Positions 7,939 to 16,664 of a stretch of 49,258 nucleotides of DNA are shown here, in pieces. Below the pieces are notes generated by a model. The model made no database searches and was not told where the DNA came from. It worked only from the letters and a program-made list of their open reading frames with translations. The stretch's first letter is position 1. Every line of letters starts with the position of its first letter. Source of the DNA: Paraburkholderia bannensis NBRC 103871 (GTDB lineage: Bacteria > Pseudomonadota > Gammaproteobacteria > Burkholderiales > Burkholderiaceae); NCBI RefSeq assembly GCF_000685015.1, contig NZ_BAYA01000044.1, forward strand, positions 1 through 49,258, read 5' to 3'. A program made the position numbers and the translations under genes.

Positions 7939-9819
7939 CTACTCCTGTTCAATTGCGCCAGGCGCGGCATGCCACCAGCCGACCACCCAGTCGATCCAGC
8001 CATATTGCTGCGGCACGCGTGCAGGCGGCGCAATGCGCCGGTTCCATGCCACGCGCGCATGCGTGATGTGCCACTCCGGCACCATGATGCGTTCGCACAG
8101 CAGCACGCGATCGAGCGCACGCGCGGCGGCAATCACCTCGCGCTCGCTATGCGCGCGCAGCACATCGTCGATGAGCGCATCGACAGCAGGCGACGCAATG
8201 CCCGTGTAATTCTCCGAACCCGGTGTCTTCGCCGCGCGGCTGCCGAAGCGTCGTTCGAGTTCTGCACCAGGAATGCTGGCCGCACGATAGCCCATCGTCG
8301 TCATGTCGAAATCGAAATGCTTCAGGCGCTCGTTGATGACGGTCTGATCCATGATGCGCAGGCGCGCGTCGATGCCCAGTAATTTCAGGTTGCGCACGAC
8401 GATCATCAGGATGCGCTGCATGCCCGTGCCGTCGTCGAGCAGTTCGACCGTGAGCGGCGTGCCCGCCTCATTGCGCAGCACGCCGTCGTGGTAATGCCAG
8501 CCCGCGCTGGCGAGCAGCGCCTCGGCGCGAGCGAGGTTGCGACGCAGGCCGTCCTGCCCCGATGTGTCCGGCTGCGCGGGCAGCGTGCCGAAGGCCTCAC
8601 GCGGCACGCTCGCACGCAGCGGTTCAAGCAGCGCCAGTTCGTCCGCGTCGGGCGTACCGCTTGCGGCGAACACGCTGTCATCGAAGAAACTACGGCTGCG
8701 CGCATACTGACCGAAAAACATATTGCGGTTGATCCATTCGTAATCGAGCGCAAGGCCAATTGCCTCGCGCACGCGAATGTCCTGAAACTTCGCGCGGCGT
8801 AGATTGAAAATGAGCCCCTGCGCGTCACTGATGCCGTGCTCCGGAAACTCCGCTTTGCGCAGCGTGCCGCTGGCGAAACCGGGGCCGCTGTAATTGCGTG
8901 ACCATTGCTCGGCGCTGCCTTCGAACATGGCGTCGATATCGCCCGCGCGAAACGCCTGCAACGGCGCGGACGAATCGCTATAGAGCCGAAAACTCACCTT
9001 GGCGAAATTGAACATGCCACGCCGCACGGGCAGATCCTTGCCCCAATACTGCGGATTGCGGCGATACACGATCTCGCGATTGCTTGCGCGCGCACCGATC
9101 AGGTAGGGCCCGCTGGAAACAGGCGCAACCGTCGCGAGCTGGTCGAAGCTCAGTTCGCGGCCTTGCGGTGTGCGCGCCCAGTCGCGCGAGAACACGTAGA
9201 GATCGCCCGCTGCGAGCACGGCCCGGCGCTGCGCCGCGCGAAATGTGAAACGCACGGTCTGCGTATCGATCACGTCCACGCTGCGGATCAGCGCATAGCG
9301 GCTGCTGTAGAGCGGCGAAGTCGCCGGGCCCGTCAATTGCTCGAACGAATAGCGCACGTCCTGCGCCGTCACTGGCGCGCCATTCGAGAAGCGCGCAGCC
9401 GGGTTCAGATGAAACGAAGCGGAAAGCCCGTCGGCCGCAATCGTGACGCGATCGGCAAGCAGCGGGTATTGCGTGCCCACTTCGTCGAGACTGCGCTGCA
9501 TCAGCGTCTCGAACATGAGGTTCACTTCGTCCGGCGCCGCATTGCCGCGCAGCAAAAACGGATTGAGCGAATCGTAAGTCGAAACCTCGTTGTAATTCGC
9601 CAGGCGCAGCGTGCCGTTGCGCGGCGGCGCGCTGTCGGCCCAAGCGAAGCGCTGCAGCGAGGCATCGGGGCGCGCATCGTCGAACAGCGCAAGCGTTTCT
9701 TGCCACGCGGGAGTTGGCGCGGCATGCGCGAGCATGGCGACGCTGGCCACGCCAGCAGCGCTCACATATCGCGCCATGCGCATGACGCGCGCGCCGAAGC
9801 CCGGGACGCCGACGCTCAC
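7939..9819 (-). CDS. yejA: periplasmic solute-binding protein of a peptide-type ABC importer (YejA type)
   Basis: A 626-residue family-5 extracellular solute-binding protein. A signal peptide is visible (hydrophobic stretch ending in MLAHAAP near residue 35). The conserved family signature lies around LAPAARFSNGAPVTAQDVRYS-like text (LNPAARFSNGAPVTAQDVRY), and the length matches YejA rather than DppA. It should bind the imported compound in the periplasm and hand it to YejB/YejE. Its ATG overlaps the stop of the TonB-receptor gene by 4 bases (9816..9819), so receptor and binding protein are made together. The ligand is not predictable in detail; oligopeptides or peptide-like siderophores are the best guesses. 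Confidence 0.9.
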   Translation of the reverse strand: MSVGVPGFGARVMRMARYVSAAGVASVAMLAHAAPTPAWQETLALFDDARPDASLQRFAWADSAPPRNGTLRLANYNEVSTYDSLNPFLLRGNAAPDEVNLMFETLMQRSLDEVGTQYPLLADRVTIAADGLSASFHLNPAARFSNGAPVTAQDVRYSFEQLTGPATSPLYSSRYALIRSVDVIDTQTVRFTFRAAQRRAVLAAGDLYVFSRDWARTPQGRELSFDQLATVAPVSSGPYLIGARASNREIVYRRNPQYWGKDLPVRRGMFNFAKVSFRLYSDSSAPLQAFRAGDIDAMFEGSAEQWSRNYSGPGFASGTLRKAEFPEHGISDAQGLIFNLRRAKFQDIRVREAIGLALDYEWINRNMFFGQYARSRSFFDDSVFAASGTPDADELALLEPLRASVPREAFGTLPAQPDTSGQDGLRRNLARAEALLASAGWHYHDGVLRNEAGTPLTVELLDDGTGMQRILMIVVRNLKLLGIDARLRIMDQTVINERLKHFDFDMTTMGYRAASIPGAELERRFGSRAAKTPGSENYTGIASPAVDALIDDVLRAHSEREVIAAARALDRVLLCERIMVPEWHITHARVAWNRRIAPPARVPQQYGWIDWVVGWWHAAPGAIEQE

Positions 9820-11999
9820 AGATCGAACCTCGCATTGAGCGCGAGCGTACGCGGCGCGCCAATGAAGATGTAATCCGATTGCAGGAAACCCCAGTAATGG
9901 CGATTGAAAACGTTGTCGACTTCGGCGCGCAGCGTCACGCCGTGGCCGCCAATCATCGTGCGATAGCTCAGCCCTGCATTAAATAGCGTGAAGCTCGGCA
10001 GCACATATTTATTGTTAGCGTCGGCCATCATGCTGCCGTAATAATGCGCCTCGGCGTTGGCGCTCAGGCCAGGCACGCCGGGAATGCGGTCGCTCACCTG
10101 CAAGGTCGCCTGCCAGCGCGGGATGCCTTCAATGCGGTTACCGACCAGATCGGCCTCGGTCTCGCTGTATGTCCCCGCTTCCCATGCGGTACTCGCGCTC
10201 ACGCGAAAGCCCGCTGGCAGATCGACGTGGCCGTCGAGTTCGAGGCCGTCGATGCGCTCCTTGCCGTTCGAGACATACACATTCTGCGCGTTGCCGTATT
10301 CCGCGCCGCGTTCGATGCGAAACAGCGCCGCCGACGCGCCATATGAACGGCCGTCGTACTTCACGCCCACTTCGTATTGCTTGCTCTTGAGCGGGTCGAG
10401 CACCTGATTCGCGTTTGCGTAGCCCTCGGCTGCCGTGCCGCCGTCTTCGAGCGCTTCAACATAGCTCGCGTAGAACAGCAGATCGCTGCGCGGACGGAAC
10501 ATGAGCGCCAGCGTTGGCGTGACCGGCGTCTGCGTATACGTCGTCCCTGCCGTGCCCGGTTTCGTCCACGACGTCTGGTGATAGCTCGTGTAGCGAATGC
10601 CTGCGAGAATCGACCAGTATTTCAGGAAGCTCAGCGTGTCGCTTGCAAACAGCGATTTCTGCTGCGAATTAAAGTTGTTGTATTGCTGGCTATAGTCGTA
10701 GGTGCCGTTCCAGGTGAGCTGCGTAATCGGATCGTAGAGATTGTTCGAGCCAATATCGGTGTAGAGCGAAGACGGCACGGTCTTTTTCGTGAGCCACTGT
10801 TCCGATGCACCCAGCACGACCTGATGATCGACCGGCCCGGTCGAGAACTTGCCTTCCAGCGCGGCCTGCACGACGTCGTAGATCGACGACCCGCGCGAGC
10901 GGTTCAAGTACGTATCGAAATCGCCTTGCGGCGTGAGCAGATCGAGCCACTGGCCCGAATAGTTGCGTTCGTCCTTGCTGTGGCTATAGTCGATACTCGC
11001 CTTCCAGACCGGATCGATTTGCCAGTGCGGTCCGCTGCTCAGGAAATAGACGTTCGAATTGAAAAACGTGTCGTCGTAGGCGGAGAGACTCGTGCGGCCG
11101 CTCGGCGCACGCGGCACGCTCGTCCCCGTGAAATCGCTGAGCATGATGTCCTGGATGCCACCGTCGACCTTGCGCGATTGATAGAGCCCGTCGAACGTCC
11201 ACGTCAGCGACTTGGTCAGGCGCGCATCGAGCGAGAGCGACTCCGAATTGCGCAGCACGTGGGAGCCGTTGTAGGTATCGCCCTGCTCGTGCGTGATGTT
11301 GAAGCGATAGCCGAACATGCTTTGCGGCCCGAAGCGACCGCCCGTATCGATGTGTTCGCTGAACACGGCGTCGGAGCTGTAGCCCACGTCCGCACTGAAG
11401 GTAAAGGTATCGGTCGGCTTTTTCGTCACGAAATTGATGATGCCGCCCGGCGCACCGAAGCCGTACATGAAGCCCGAAGCACCCTTGAGAAGCTGGATCG
11501 ACTCGAACGACTCGACCGGCAACTCGACGGTCGTCATATAGAACGGCAGGCCATTGATCTTGTAGCCGTTGTAATCGTCGAGCGGAATGCCGCGAACGTT
11601 GATCGAATAGGCGTTGAACGAATACGTGTCGCCGAGCGACATGACCGCCGCATCTTCGGCAAACACCTTGCCGAGCGCCTTGACCTGACGATCTTCCAGT
11701 TCCTGCTGCGCGACCACGTGCGTCGAGAATGGCGTTTCCAGATCCGAGCGCGTGCCCAGGGCGCCGCTCGACACCTTCGGCGCTTGCTGGCGCGTGCCCT
11801 GAACCGTGAAGGTCGCGAGACTATGCACGACTTCGCCTGGTTTCGCGCTTTGCGTCTTTGCACCGGCATTCGCTGGATTGGCGTTACTGGCGCTATTCGC
11901 GTCGCTATCGTCGGCGGCAAAAGCGTGGCCGGCCGTCAGCACCCCTGCGCCGATCAGCAGTGCGGGAAGCACACGCAAACGGAAAAAGCATATTCTCAT
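9816..11999 (-). CDS. TonB-dependent outer-membrane receptor, siderophore type
   Basis: A 727-residue outer-membrane receptor. The signal peptide runs to about residue 29 (VLTAGHAFAAD). A plug domain follows (SLGDTYSFNAYSINVRGIP, then LLKGASGFMYGFGAPGGIINFVTKKPT, the classic plug motif). The remainder is a 22-strand beta-barrel with the TonB-receptor C-terminal signature NVFNRHYWGFLQSDY. The sequence ends in FDL rather than the usual terminal Phe. It is the first uptake gene of the operon, followed by yejABEF through a 4-base overlap. I infer import of a ferric (peptide) siderophore across the outer membrane, with the ABC system completing transport. The start region has no good Shine-Dalgarno sequence. 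The 66-base gap to tetR shows only a partial Fur-box-like match. Confidence 0.9.
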   Translation of the reverse strand: MRICFFRLRVLPALLIGAGVLTAGHAFAADDSDANSASNANPANAGAKTQSAKPGEVVHSLATFTVQGTRQQAPKVSSGALGTRSDLETPFSTHVVAQQELEDRQVKALGKVFAEDAAVMSLGDTYSFNAYSINVRGIPLDDYNGYKINGLPFYMTTVELPVESFESIQLLKGASGFMYGFGAPGGIINFVTKKPTDTFTFSADVGYSSDAVFSEHIDTGGRFGPQSMFGYRFNITHEQGDTYNGSHVLRNSESLSLDARLTKSLTWTFDGLYQSRKVDGGIQDIMLSDFTGTSVPRAPSGRTSLSAYDDTFFNSNVYFLSSGPHWQIDPVWKASIDYSHSKDERNYSGQWLDLLTPQGDFDTYLNRSRGSSIYDVVQAALEGKFSTGPVDHQVVLGASEQWLTKKTVPSSLYTDIGSNNLYDPITQLTWNGTYDYSQQYNNFNSQQKSLFASDTLSFLKYWSILAGIRYTSYHQTSWTKPGTAGTTYTQTPVTPTLALMFRPRSDLLFYASYVEALEDGGTAAEGYANANQVLDPLKSKQYEVGVKYDGRSYGASAALFRIERGAEYGNAQNVYVSNGKERIDGLELDGHVDLPAGFRVSASTAWEAGTYSETEADLVGNRIEGIPRWQATLQVSDRIPGVPGLSANAEAHYYGSMMADANNKYVLPSFTLFNAGLSYRTMIGGHGVTLRAEVDNVFNRHYWGFLQSDYIFIGAPRTLALNARFDL

Positions 12000-12065
12000 T
12001 ATTAGTAGTCCGATATTGTTTATAGATACCGATGTGTGGCAAAGGCAAAAACGATGCGTCCGATG

Positions 12066-12692
12066 TCAGGCTTGCTGCACGAGCGGATGTTCGATATACG
12101 CGCTTAGCATTGCGGTGAAGTGCTCGAAGGCCTGGTCGGGAATCGACGGGTCGTGAACAAAGAGTTCCTGCAGGCACAGGCCGCGCAGGAAGCACGCGAT
12201 CACATAGCGGGTGAGCGCCGGCTGCGGCGATTCGTCGATGTGGGTCTGCGCAGGCAACCCCGTCATGTCCGCGCCGATCGAATGCGACAACAGCGCGGCG
12301 TTGAAGCGCTCGCGCAAATCCGCGTCGTTACGCAGCGCCCAGTAAAACTCCTGCGACATGGGGAAGGTCTCGCGCACCTGAGCGCGCCATGTGCTGACTT
12401 CGTCGCGCACGTTCGCGCCGGCTTCGATACGCTGTTCGAGGGTGCTGAGCTTCGAGTCGATCCATGTCACGTACGACGCGACCAGCAACTCGTTCTTGTG
12501 CGGGAAATGATGGAGCAGCGCGCCGCGCGAAAGCCCCGCGCGCTGGCAGATTTCGCTGATGGAGGTTCTGGCCAGGCCCACTTCCGCCAGGCACGCGAGC
12601 GTCGCGTCGATCAGCGCATGGCGTGCGGCTGAACTGCGTGCATGCTGCGCTCGTCGCGCGGGTTTCGCCACATCGGAGATCGTGTTCGTCAT
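12066..12692 (-). CDS. TetR/AcrR-family transcriptional regulator
   Basis: 208 residues. The N-terminal helix-turn-helix is TSISEICQRAGLSRGALLHHFPHKNELL (about residues 43-70), followed by an all-helical ligand-binding/dimer domain. It lies just upstream of, and in the same direction as, the TonB receptor gene (66-base gap), so it probably regulates both itself and the uptake operon. A TetR-type palindrome sits in its own upstream region (12787..12804). The ligand may be the imported compound or a breakdown product, which is inference. Confidence 0.9.
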   Translation of the reverse strand: MTNTISDVAKPARRAQHARSSAARHALIDATLACLAEVGLARTSISEICQRAGLSRGALLHHFPHKNELLVASYVTWIDSKLSTLEQRIEAGANVRDEVSTWRAQVRETFPMSQEFYWALRNDADLRERFNAALLSHSIGADMTGLPAQTHIDESPQPALTRYVIACFLRGLCLQELFVHDPSIPDQAFEHFTAMLSAYIEHPLVQQA

Positions 12693-12786
12693 GTTGATGC
12701 CAGGCGCGTCCGCCTCGCATCGTGTGCGACCGGACTGTGCCTCAGTAAGGCCGCTCTCGGGAGCTTTGCTGCGTTGCCGCTACAAA

Positions 12787-12804
12787 ACAGTACGATCGGT
12801 ATGT
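12787..12804. promoter_or_regulatory. TetR-type operator upstream of tetR
   Basis: ACAGTACGATCGGTATGT: the outer ACA/TGT and the central CGATCG are symmetric. The right half CGGTATGT is the half-site common in AcrR/TetR operators. It lies about 95 bases upstream of the tetR start, consistent with autoregulation. Confidence 0.5.
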
Positions 12805-13159
12805 TATTTAGCGTCTGTCGGCGTGTCCAAGAAAATTCCCTCACATACTTATCTCCGCAATCAGTATGTGCGTACGGTAAATAGCGCAAGTCGACGGCAA
12901 TCCATGCAGGGTGTGCGCGGCAAATGAGGGAATCCGGATGCGGTCGCGTCAATGCAGACAATATGACGAATGCGTCGGCTACTGTTGCGGGAATATTGCT
13001 GATCAGAAGGCAAGGGCTTGCGCTATATCCCTTGAAAAGCAGCCCGCTCCCGCAAACAACCCGGGGCGGGCCCGCAATTGTCCTGGCGCTTCCATCGTCG
13101 CCCCCCGGCCCGCATGGTTGCACCCGACCTCATCGGCAAGGCGTTTCATTCTCTTTGCT

Positions 13160-13197
13160 GGCCCAACAGGAAAGCCGTGCGGCTTCCCGGTCGGGCT
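13160..13197. repeat. long imperfect hairpin
   Basis: Two 17-base arms (13160-13176 and 13181-13197) pair at 13 of 17 positions around the tetraloop GTGC. Because of the symmetry both strands can be read as a Thr-Gly-Lys-Pro-x-Gly-Phe-Pro-Val-Gly peptide. It could be a structured RNA element or a dispersed palindromic repeat. Confidence 0.45.
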
Positions 13198-13345
13198 GTG
13201 CAGTGAGCAGGCAACGGGCTGCCTCCCCTGCCGTTTCTGTTCGGTTGGTCTCCTCCGCGCCCTGAACGGACTTGTGATGCTTTGCTTGCAGAGCGTGACC
13301 CCGTCACGCATTGCCCCAGCGGTAGTCACCGCGTCCTCGCGCGAT

Positions 13346-13747
13346 TCAGATTTCGCCACGACTCTCATGCCCAGAGGGCGGCCCGTTGCCCTCCCCGCTG
13401 GACGTGAACCAGTCCAGCAAGCACTGTAGCCGTCGCTCCTGGCTGTGCAGGATGCCTGGCGTCGAGCGAATTTCAAGCACGCGTCCGTGCCAATAGCTCA
13501 GGCCGAAAATCGCCATCGCTTTGTCAGCGCTCATCGCGATTTCCAGATGCGCAATTGCGGTATCGAGGTTGTGGACGGTATAGGGGCTGAGCGGCCGCCG
13601 CCCCAATTCCGTCTCTGTCCCCGTCCGCTCCCGAATGGTTTTCTCGCTCCCCGCCGCTTTCCCCCACAGCGGGCTGCCGTGCTCCTGCGCAAACAGATTC
13701 TCCAGGCGCCGTTCATCCAGCGCGTAGGGCACGGACTTCTCTTTCAT
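13346..13747 (-). CDS. hypothetical protein, 133 residues
   Basis: I do not recognise a family. The frame is open further upstream, but the ATG at 13747 is preceded by GAGGAGA with a 7-base spacer, a strong ribosome-binding site, so this start is chosen. The protein is soluble and mixed helical, with a central helix (HNLDTAIAHLEIAMSADKAMAIFGLSYWHGRV) and a second helix ending in LLDWFTSS. It is divergent from the response-regulator gene (start 13948), with a 200-base shared upstream region. Its last 84 bases overlap an unassigned open frame on the plus strand. Confidence 0.6.
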   Translation of the reverse strand: MKEKSVPYALDERRLENLFAQEHGSPLWGKAAGSEKTIRERTGTETELGRRPLSPYTVHNLDTAIAHLEIAMSADKAMAIFGLSYWHGRVLEIRSTPGILHSQERRLQCLLDWFTSSGEGNGPPSGHESRGEI

Positions 13748-13947
13748 CACAAGATCTCCTCGTCTGCCAGACCCGGATCTGCTGTGAAGCTGCGGTGAGG
13801 TCATCCTGCGCGTTCTGGCGCCCCGGCAAAACCGCCCATGTCGGCGAAACCATGCCTCCAGAAGGCGGCACCAAAGGAGTCCCCCGCTTTGGGGGGATAG
13901 CGGCCAGGAAAAATGCGGGTACGATAGCCCGGACTGGAGAACTGCCG

Positions 13948-14643
13948 ATGGACAACCTGTATTTCCGCCGCGTACTGCTCGTTGAAGACGAAGGCTTGAC
14001 GCGTATCGCGATGAAGAGCCTGATCCTGACGTCAGAGCCGACGCTGGATATCGATGAAGCCGGCTCGTATGACGCAGCCGTCGAGCAACTGCAAGACAAG
14101 GCGTACGACCTTGTTTTTCTCGACTACCAGATCGGCGGCAATCACACGGGGCTTGACTTGTTGCGCTGGCTGCAAGAGCACGAATGTGCCGCGCATGTGG
14201 TGATGCTGTCCGCACAGGACGACCGCGAAACGGTGCTGGACTGCATCAAGCATGGCGCGGGCGGCTTCATCTCGAAGGCCAGCGAGGAAGGTGGCGCGGT
14301 ATTCCGCGAAGCGCTGCAAACGATCCTGAACGGACGCGTCTACCTGCCCAACAGCGTGCTTGGCAAAGGCGGCCATACCCCACAGTCGCCGGGCCCGCAC
14401 AAGGGCATTCCGATCGAGTCGCTGAATCTGCCGCCGCGCCTCGCGCAAACGCTGGGTCTTCTTTTACAGGGGATGTCGAACAAGGCCATCGCGCGCAAGA
14501 TGAATATCGCGGAGAACACCGCGAAGGAGTACATCAGCGACCTGCTGAGTCGCTTCAACGTATCGCGGCGCACTTTCCTGATCGTGGAGATGGCGCGCCG
14601 TGGCATTGAGATCCCTACCGTTGCGCAAACCACAGCGGATTAG
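13948..14643 (+). CDS. response regulator, REC + LuxR-type DNA-binding domain
   Basis: 231 residues. The receiver domain has acidic pair Glu13/Asp14 (LLVEDEG), phospho-acceptor Asp59 in LVFLDYQIGG, and a conserved Lys in GGFISKASE. The C-terminal LuxR/FixJ helix-turn-helix is QTLGLLLQGMSNKAIARKMN followed by IAENTAKEYISDLL. ATG 13948 is chosen because GGAGA lies 7 bases upstream. It converges with the hybrid histidine kinase gene, the two stop codons overlapping by 4 bases (14640..14643), so the two are an obvious partner pair. The targets are unknown; the adjacent GMC-patatin/cytochrome operon is the first candidate. Confidence 0.92.
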   Translation: MDNLYFRRVLLVEDEGLTRIAMKSLILTSEPTLDIDEAGSYDAAVEQLQDKAYDLVFLDYQIGGNHTGLDLLRWLQEHECAAHVVMLSAQDDRETVLDCIKHGAGGFISKASEEGGAVFREALQTILNGRVYLPNSVLGKGGHTPQSPGPHKGIPIESLNLPPRLAQTLGLLLQGMSNKAIARKMNIAENTAKEYISDLLSRFNVSRRTFLIVEMARRGIEIPTVAQTTAD

Positions 14644-16652
14644 CACGCACGGGCGGGCACCCCGGTGAGTTCGAGCATGCGAGCAATCAGCATGTCCGCG
14701 GACAGCGGCTTGCTGAGCACGCTGCGCTCCGGCAATGTCCCCAGCATGCTGACCCCGGCTTCGCCCGTGACCACGAGGCATGGCACGGGCCGCGAAAAGT
14801 GCTCGCCGAGCAGGTTGACGACGTCCTGTGCCGTCGAGCCCTCCGGCAAGCGGTAATCGCTGATGATGAGGTCGGGTACGCGCTCGACCGTCTGCAACAG
14901 CTCGTCGAATGCGGCCACGGTGCGAACCGCGTCGAACAGCACGCCCCAGCGCGCAAACAGCGCCTCCATCGACGCGCGTACGAGGCTGTCGTCCTCGACC
15001 AGCAGCACATAGAGGCCTCGCAATGACGACGCTGACGGCGGCGACGGCGCTTCGACAGGCGATGTCGCCGGATCCTGAATGGCAAATTGATCGGCCACCG
15101 GCATGCGAACCGAAAAGCGTGAGCCTCGCCCCTCGATCGACTTCAGTTCGAGACGGTGCCCCTCCAGCAGCGCCACCACCGCATTCACGATCGACAGCCC
15201 CAGACCAAGCCCTTTCTCGCGGTCGCGTTCAGGGTTGCCAATCTGCACGAAAGGCTGGAAGATCGCATCCCAATGTTCTGGCGCGATGCCAATGCCGTTG
15301 TCGATTACATCGATACGCACATAGTTCGGCATCCGTACCAATCCGACGATGACCGTGGATCGTCCCGCCTTCGACGGATCCGCGTACTTGATCCCGTTCG
15401 CGATGAGGTTGCCCAGCACGCGGGGCATCCAGTCGGCGTCGGTGCGTACCCATGCGGGGCGCTGCAGCGCCCTTGCATATCGCAGTGCAACGCCGCGGCT
15501 TGCGGCAAATGCGCCAAGTTGCTCGACGGTCTCGTCGATTACCCGGCTCAGGTCGACGCTCGTGTAGACCGGCTTGACGTGCCCCGATTCCAGCTTCGAC
15601 AGGTCGAGTACGCCGTTGAACAGACGCGCAGTCAGTACCGACGCCTTGCGTGCATCGCCGATCAACCGGCTCGATGCTTCAATGTCACGCGCCGCCAGCG
15701 CTTCGTCGGCTGCCGCAAGAAAGAGGTTCAATGCGTGCATGGGCTGCCGCAGGTCATGCGCTGCGGCAGCCAGGAAGCGCGATTTCGCGCGGCTTGCCTG
15801 CTCGGCGGCTTCGCGCTGCTGCTCGCGCAACGCAATCAATGCGTCCGACCTGACCTGCTGGTCGCGTCGGGCAACTTCAAGGTCATCGTGCTTTTGCGCG
15901 AGGGCCGCATTGGCGACCTGCAATGCACCGTTGCTATGGGCAAGCGCCTGAACGGCGATGTAGCGCTCGCGCACATGCCGCTCGGCATTGACGTTGACGC
16001 TATGGCCCAGCACGGCGACATTGAGCAGGTAGAACATGCCGGCTGCGAAGTTTTCCGGCTCGACCGCCCGCGTGAGCAGTTGGGCCATGACAATCGCGGC
16101 GATCACGCACAGCGTCAGTATCAGCGTCGCCTTGGCTCGCAAGCGCAGAAAGCCGAACTGATAGAAAAGAATCAAATAGAAGCCGACAAAAAAATGCGTG
16201 AAATTAAATGGGCGGGGCGCCAGAACGGTTTGCATCAGCAGGCACAGACACATGAACGCCAGGCCGCACAGCAAGATCCAGTGCGCCACCTTGTCCCGAT
16301 GAAAGGCGAGCCTGAAGGCCAGCACGATGCCGATGGTCGCGCCGAGCGCACCGGCCCAACGGAACGCGAAAACCTCTGGAAAATAAGGCCTGAAAGCTGG
16401 GCTGGTCTGCGCAAGCCTGATTTCCCAGAACCCAAAGCACACCCAGATCAGCGTGCCGAGCACCAGGGCCGCTCGGCGGAAGTCGGCAAACCGTCGGCCA
16501 TAGTCCTGCGTAAATTCCTCTTCGACCTGGGGGTCTTCGAAACGCGCCGGCCAGCAGAGAATGTCGACCAGCCATGCGCGTACCGCGCCGGGCGCCGACG
16601 AGCGCTTAAGGAATCTGGATTCCGTCGCCGATTGAAAGCCGAACAGGTTCAT
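14640..16652 (-). CDS. hybrid sensor histidine kinase (membrane sensor, HisKA, HATPase, REC)
   Basis: 670 residues. The N-terminal half has about six membrane helices (residues 60-215) with short loops, so the signal is probably sensed in or near the membrane. A coiled linker follows (220-290). The dimerisation box contains His299 (FLAAAAHDLRQPMHALN). The ATPase domain has N-box NLIANGIKYAD (415-425), DNGIGIAPEHWDAIF (451-465) and GLGLGLSIV (481-489). A C-terminal receiver has Asp599 (LIISDYRLPEG) and Lys648. The gene begins 12 bases after the stop of the GMC-patatin gene on the same strand, so it is likely co-transcribed with it. That ties the sensor to the enzyme system. Confidence 0.92.
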   Translation of the reverse strand: MNLFGFQSATESRFLKRSSAPGAVRAWLVDILCWPARFEDPQVEEEFTQDYGRRFADFRRAALVLGTLIWVCFGFWEIRLAQTSPAFRPYFPEVFAFRWAGALGATIGIVLAFRLAFHRDKVAHWILLCGLAFMCLCLLMQTVLAPRPFNFTHFFVGFYLILFYQFGFLRLRAKATLILTLCVIAAIVMAQLLTRAVEPENFAAGMFYLLNVAVLGHSVNVNAERHVRERYIAVQALAHSNGALQVANAALAQKHDDLEVARRDQQVRSDALIALREQQREAAEQASRAKSRFLAAAAHDLRQPMHALNLFLAAADEALAARDIEASSRLIGDARKASVLTARLFNGVLDLSKLESGHVKPVYTSVDLSRVIDETVEQLGAFAASRGVALRYARALQRPAWVRTDADWMPRVLGNLIANGIKYADPSKAGRSTVIVGLVRMPNYVRIDVIDNGIGIAPEHWDAIFQPFVQIGNPERDREKGLGLGLSIVNAVVALLEGHRLELKSIEGRGSRFSVRMPVADQFAIQDPATSPVEAPSPPSASSLRGLYVLLVEDDSLVRASMEALFARWGVLFDAVRTVAAFDELLQTVERVPDLIISDYRLPEGSTAQDVVNLLGEHFSRPVPCLVVTGEAGVSMLGTLPERSVLSKPLSADMLIARMLELTGVPARAC

Positions 16653-16664
16653 CGCATCTCGCCG

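Larger units (their letters stand above)
12693..13345. other. long intergenic region with operator and hairpin
   Basis: This 653-base region holds the tetR upstream region with a palindrome at 12787..12804 and a long imperfect hairpin at 13160..13197. A plus-strand frame stays open from 12911 to 13429. Its end (text such as RALNGLVMLCLQSVTPSR and PAGREPVQQAL) looks somewhat coding-like, but it has no ribosome-binding site and overlaps the 3' end of the next gene on the other strand. I do not call it a gene. Confidence 0.4.

Noticed and set aside
10377..12005. 542-codon plus-strand frame opposite the TonB receptor
   Set aside because: Arg-rich antisense shadow; the receptor has signal peptide, plug and barrel motifs.
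11985..12010. Fur box at the TonB receptor start
   Set aside because: TAATAATGAGAATAT matches the 7-1-7 consensus at only about 10 of 14 positions; not strong enough to call.
12011..12031. Second TetR operator between tetR and the TonB receptor gene
   Set aside because: CGATAT/ATACCG is an imperfect dyad with 5 of 6 matching bases, too weak alone.
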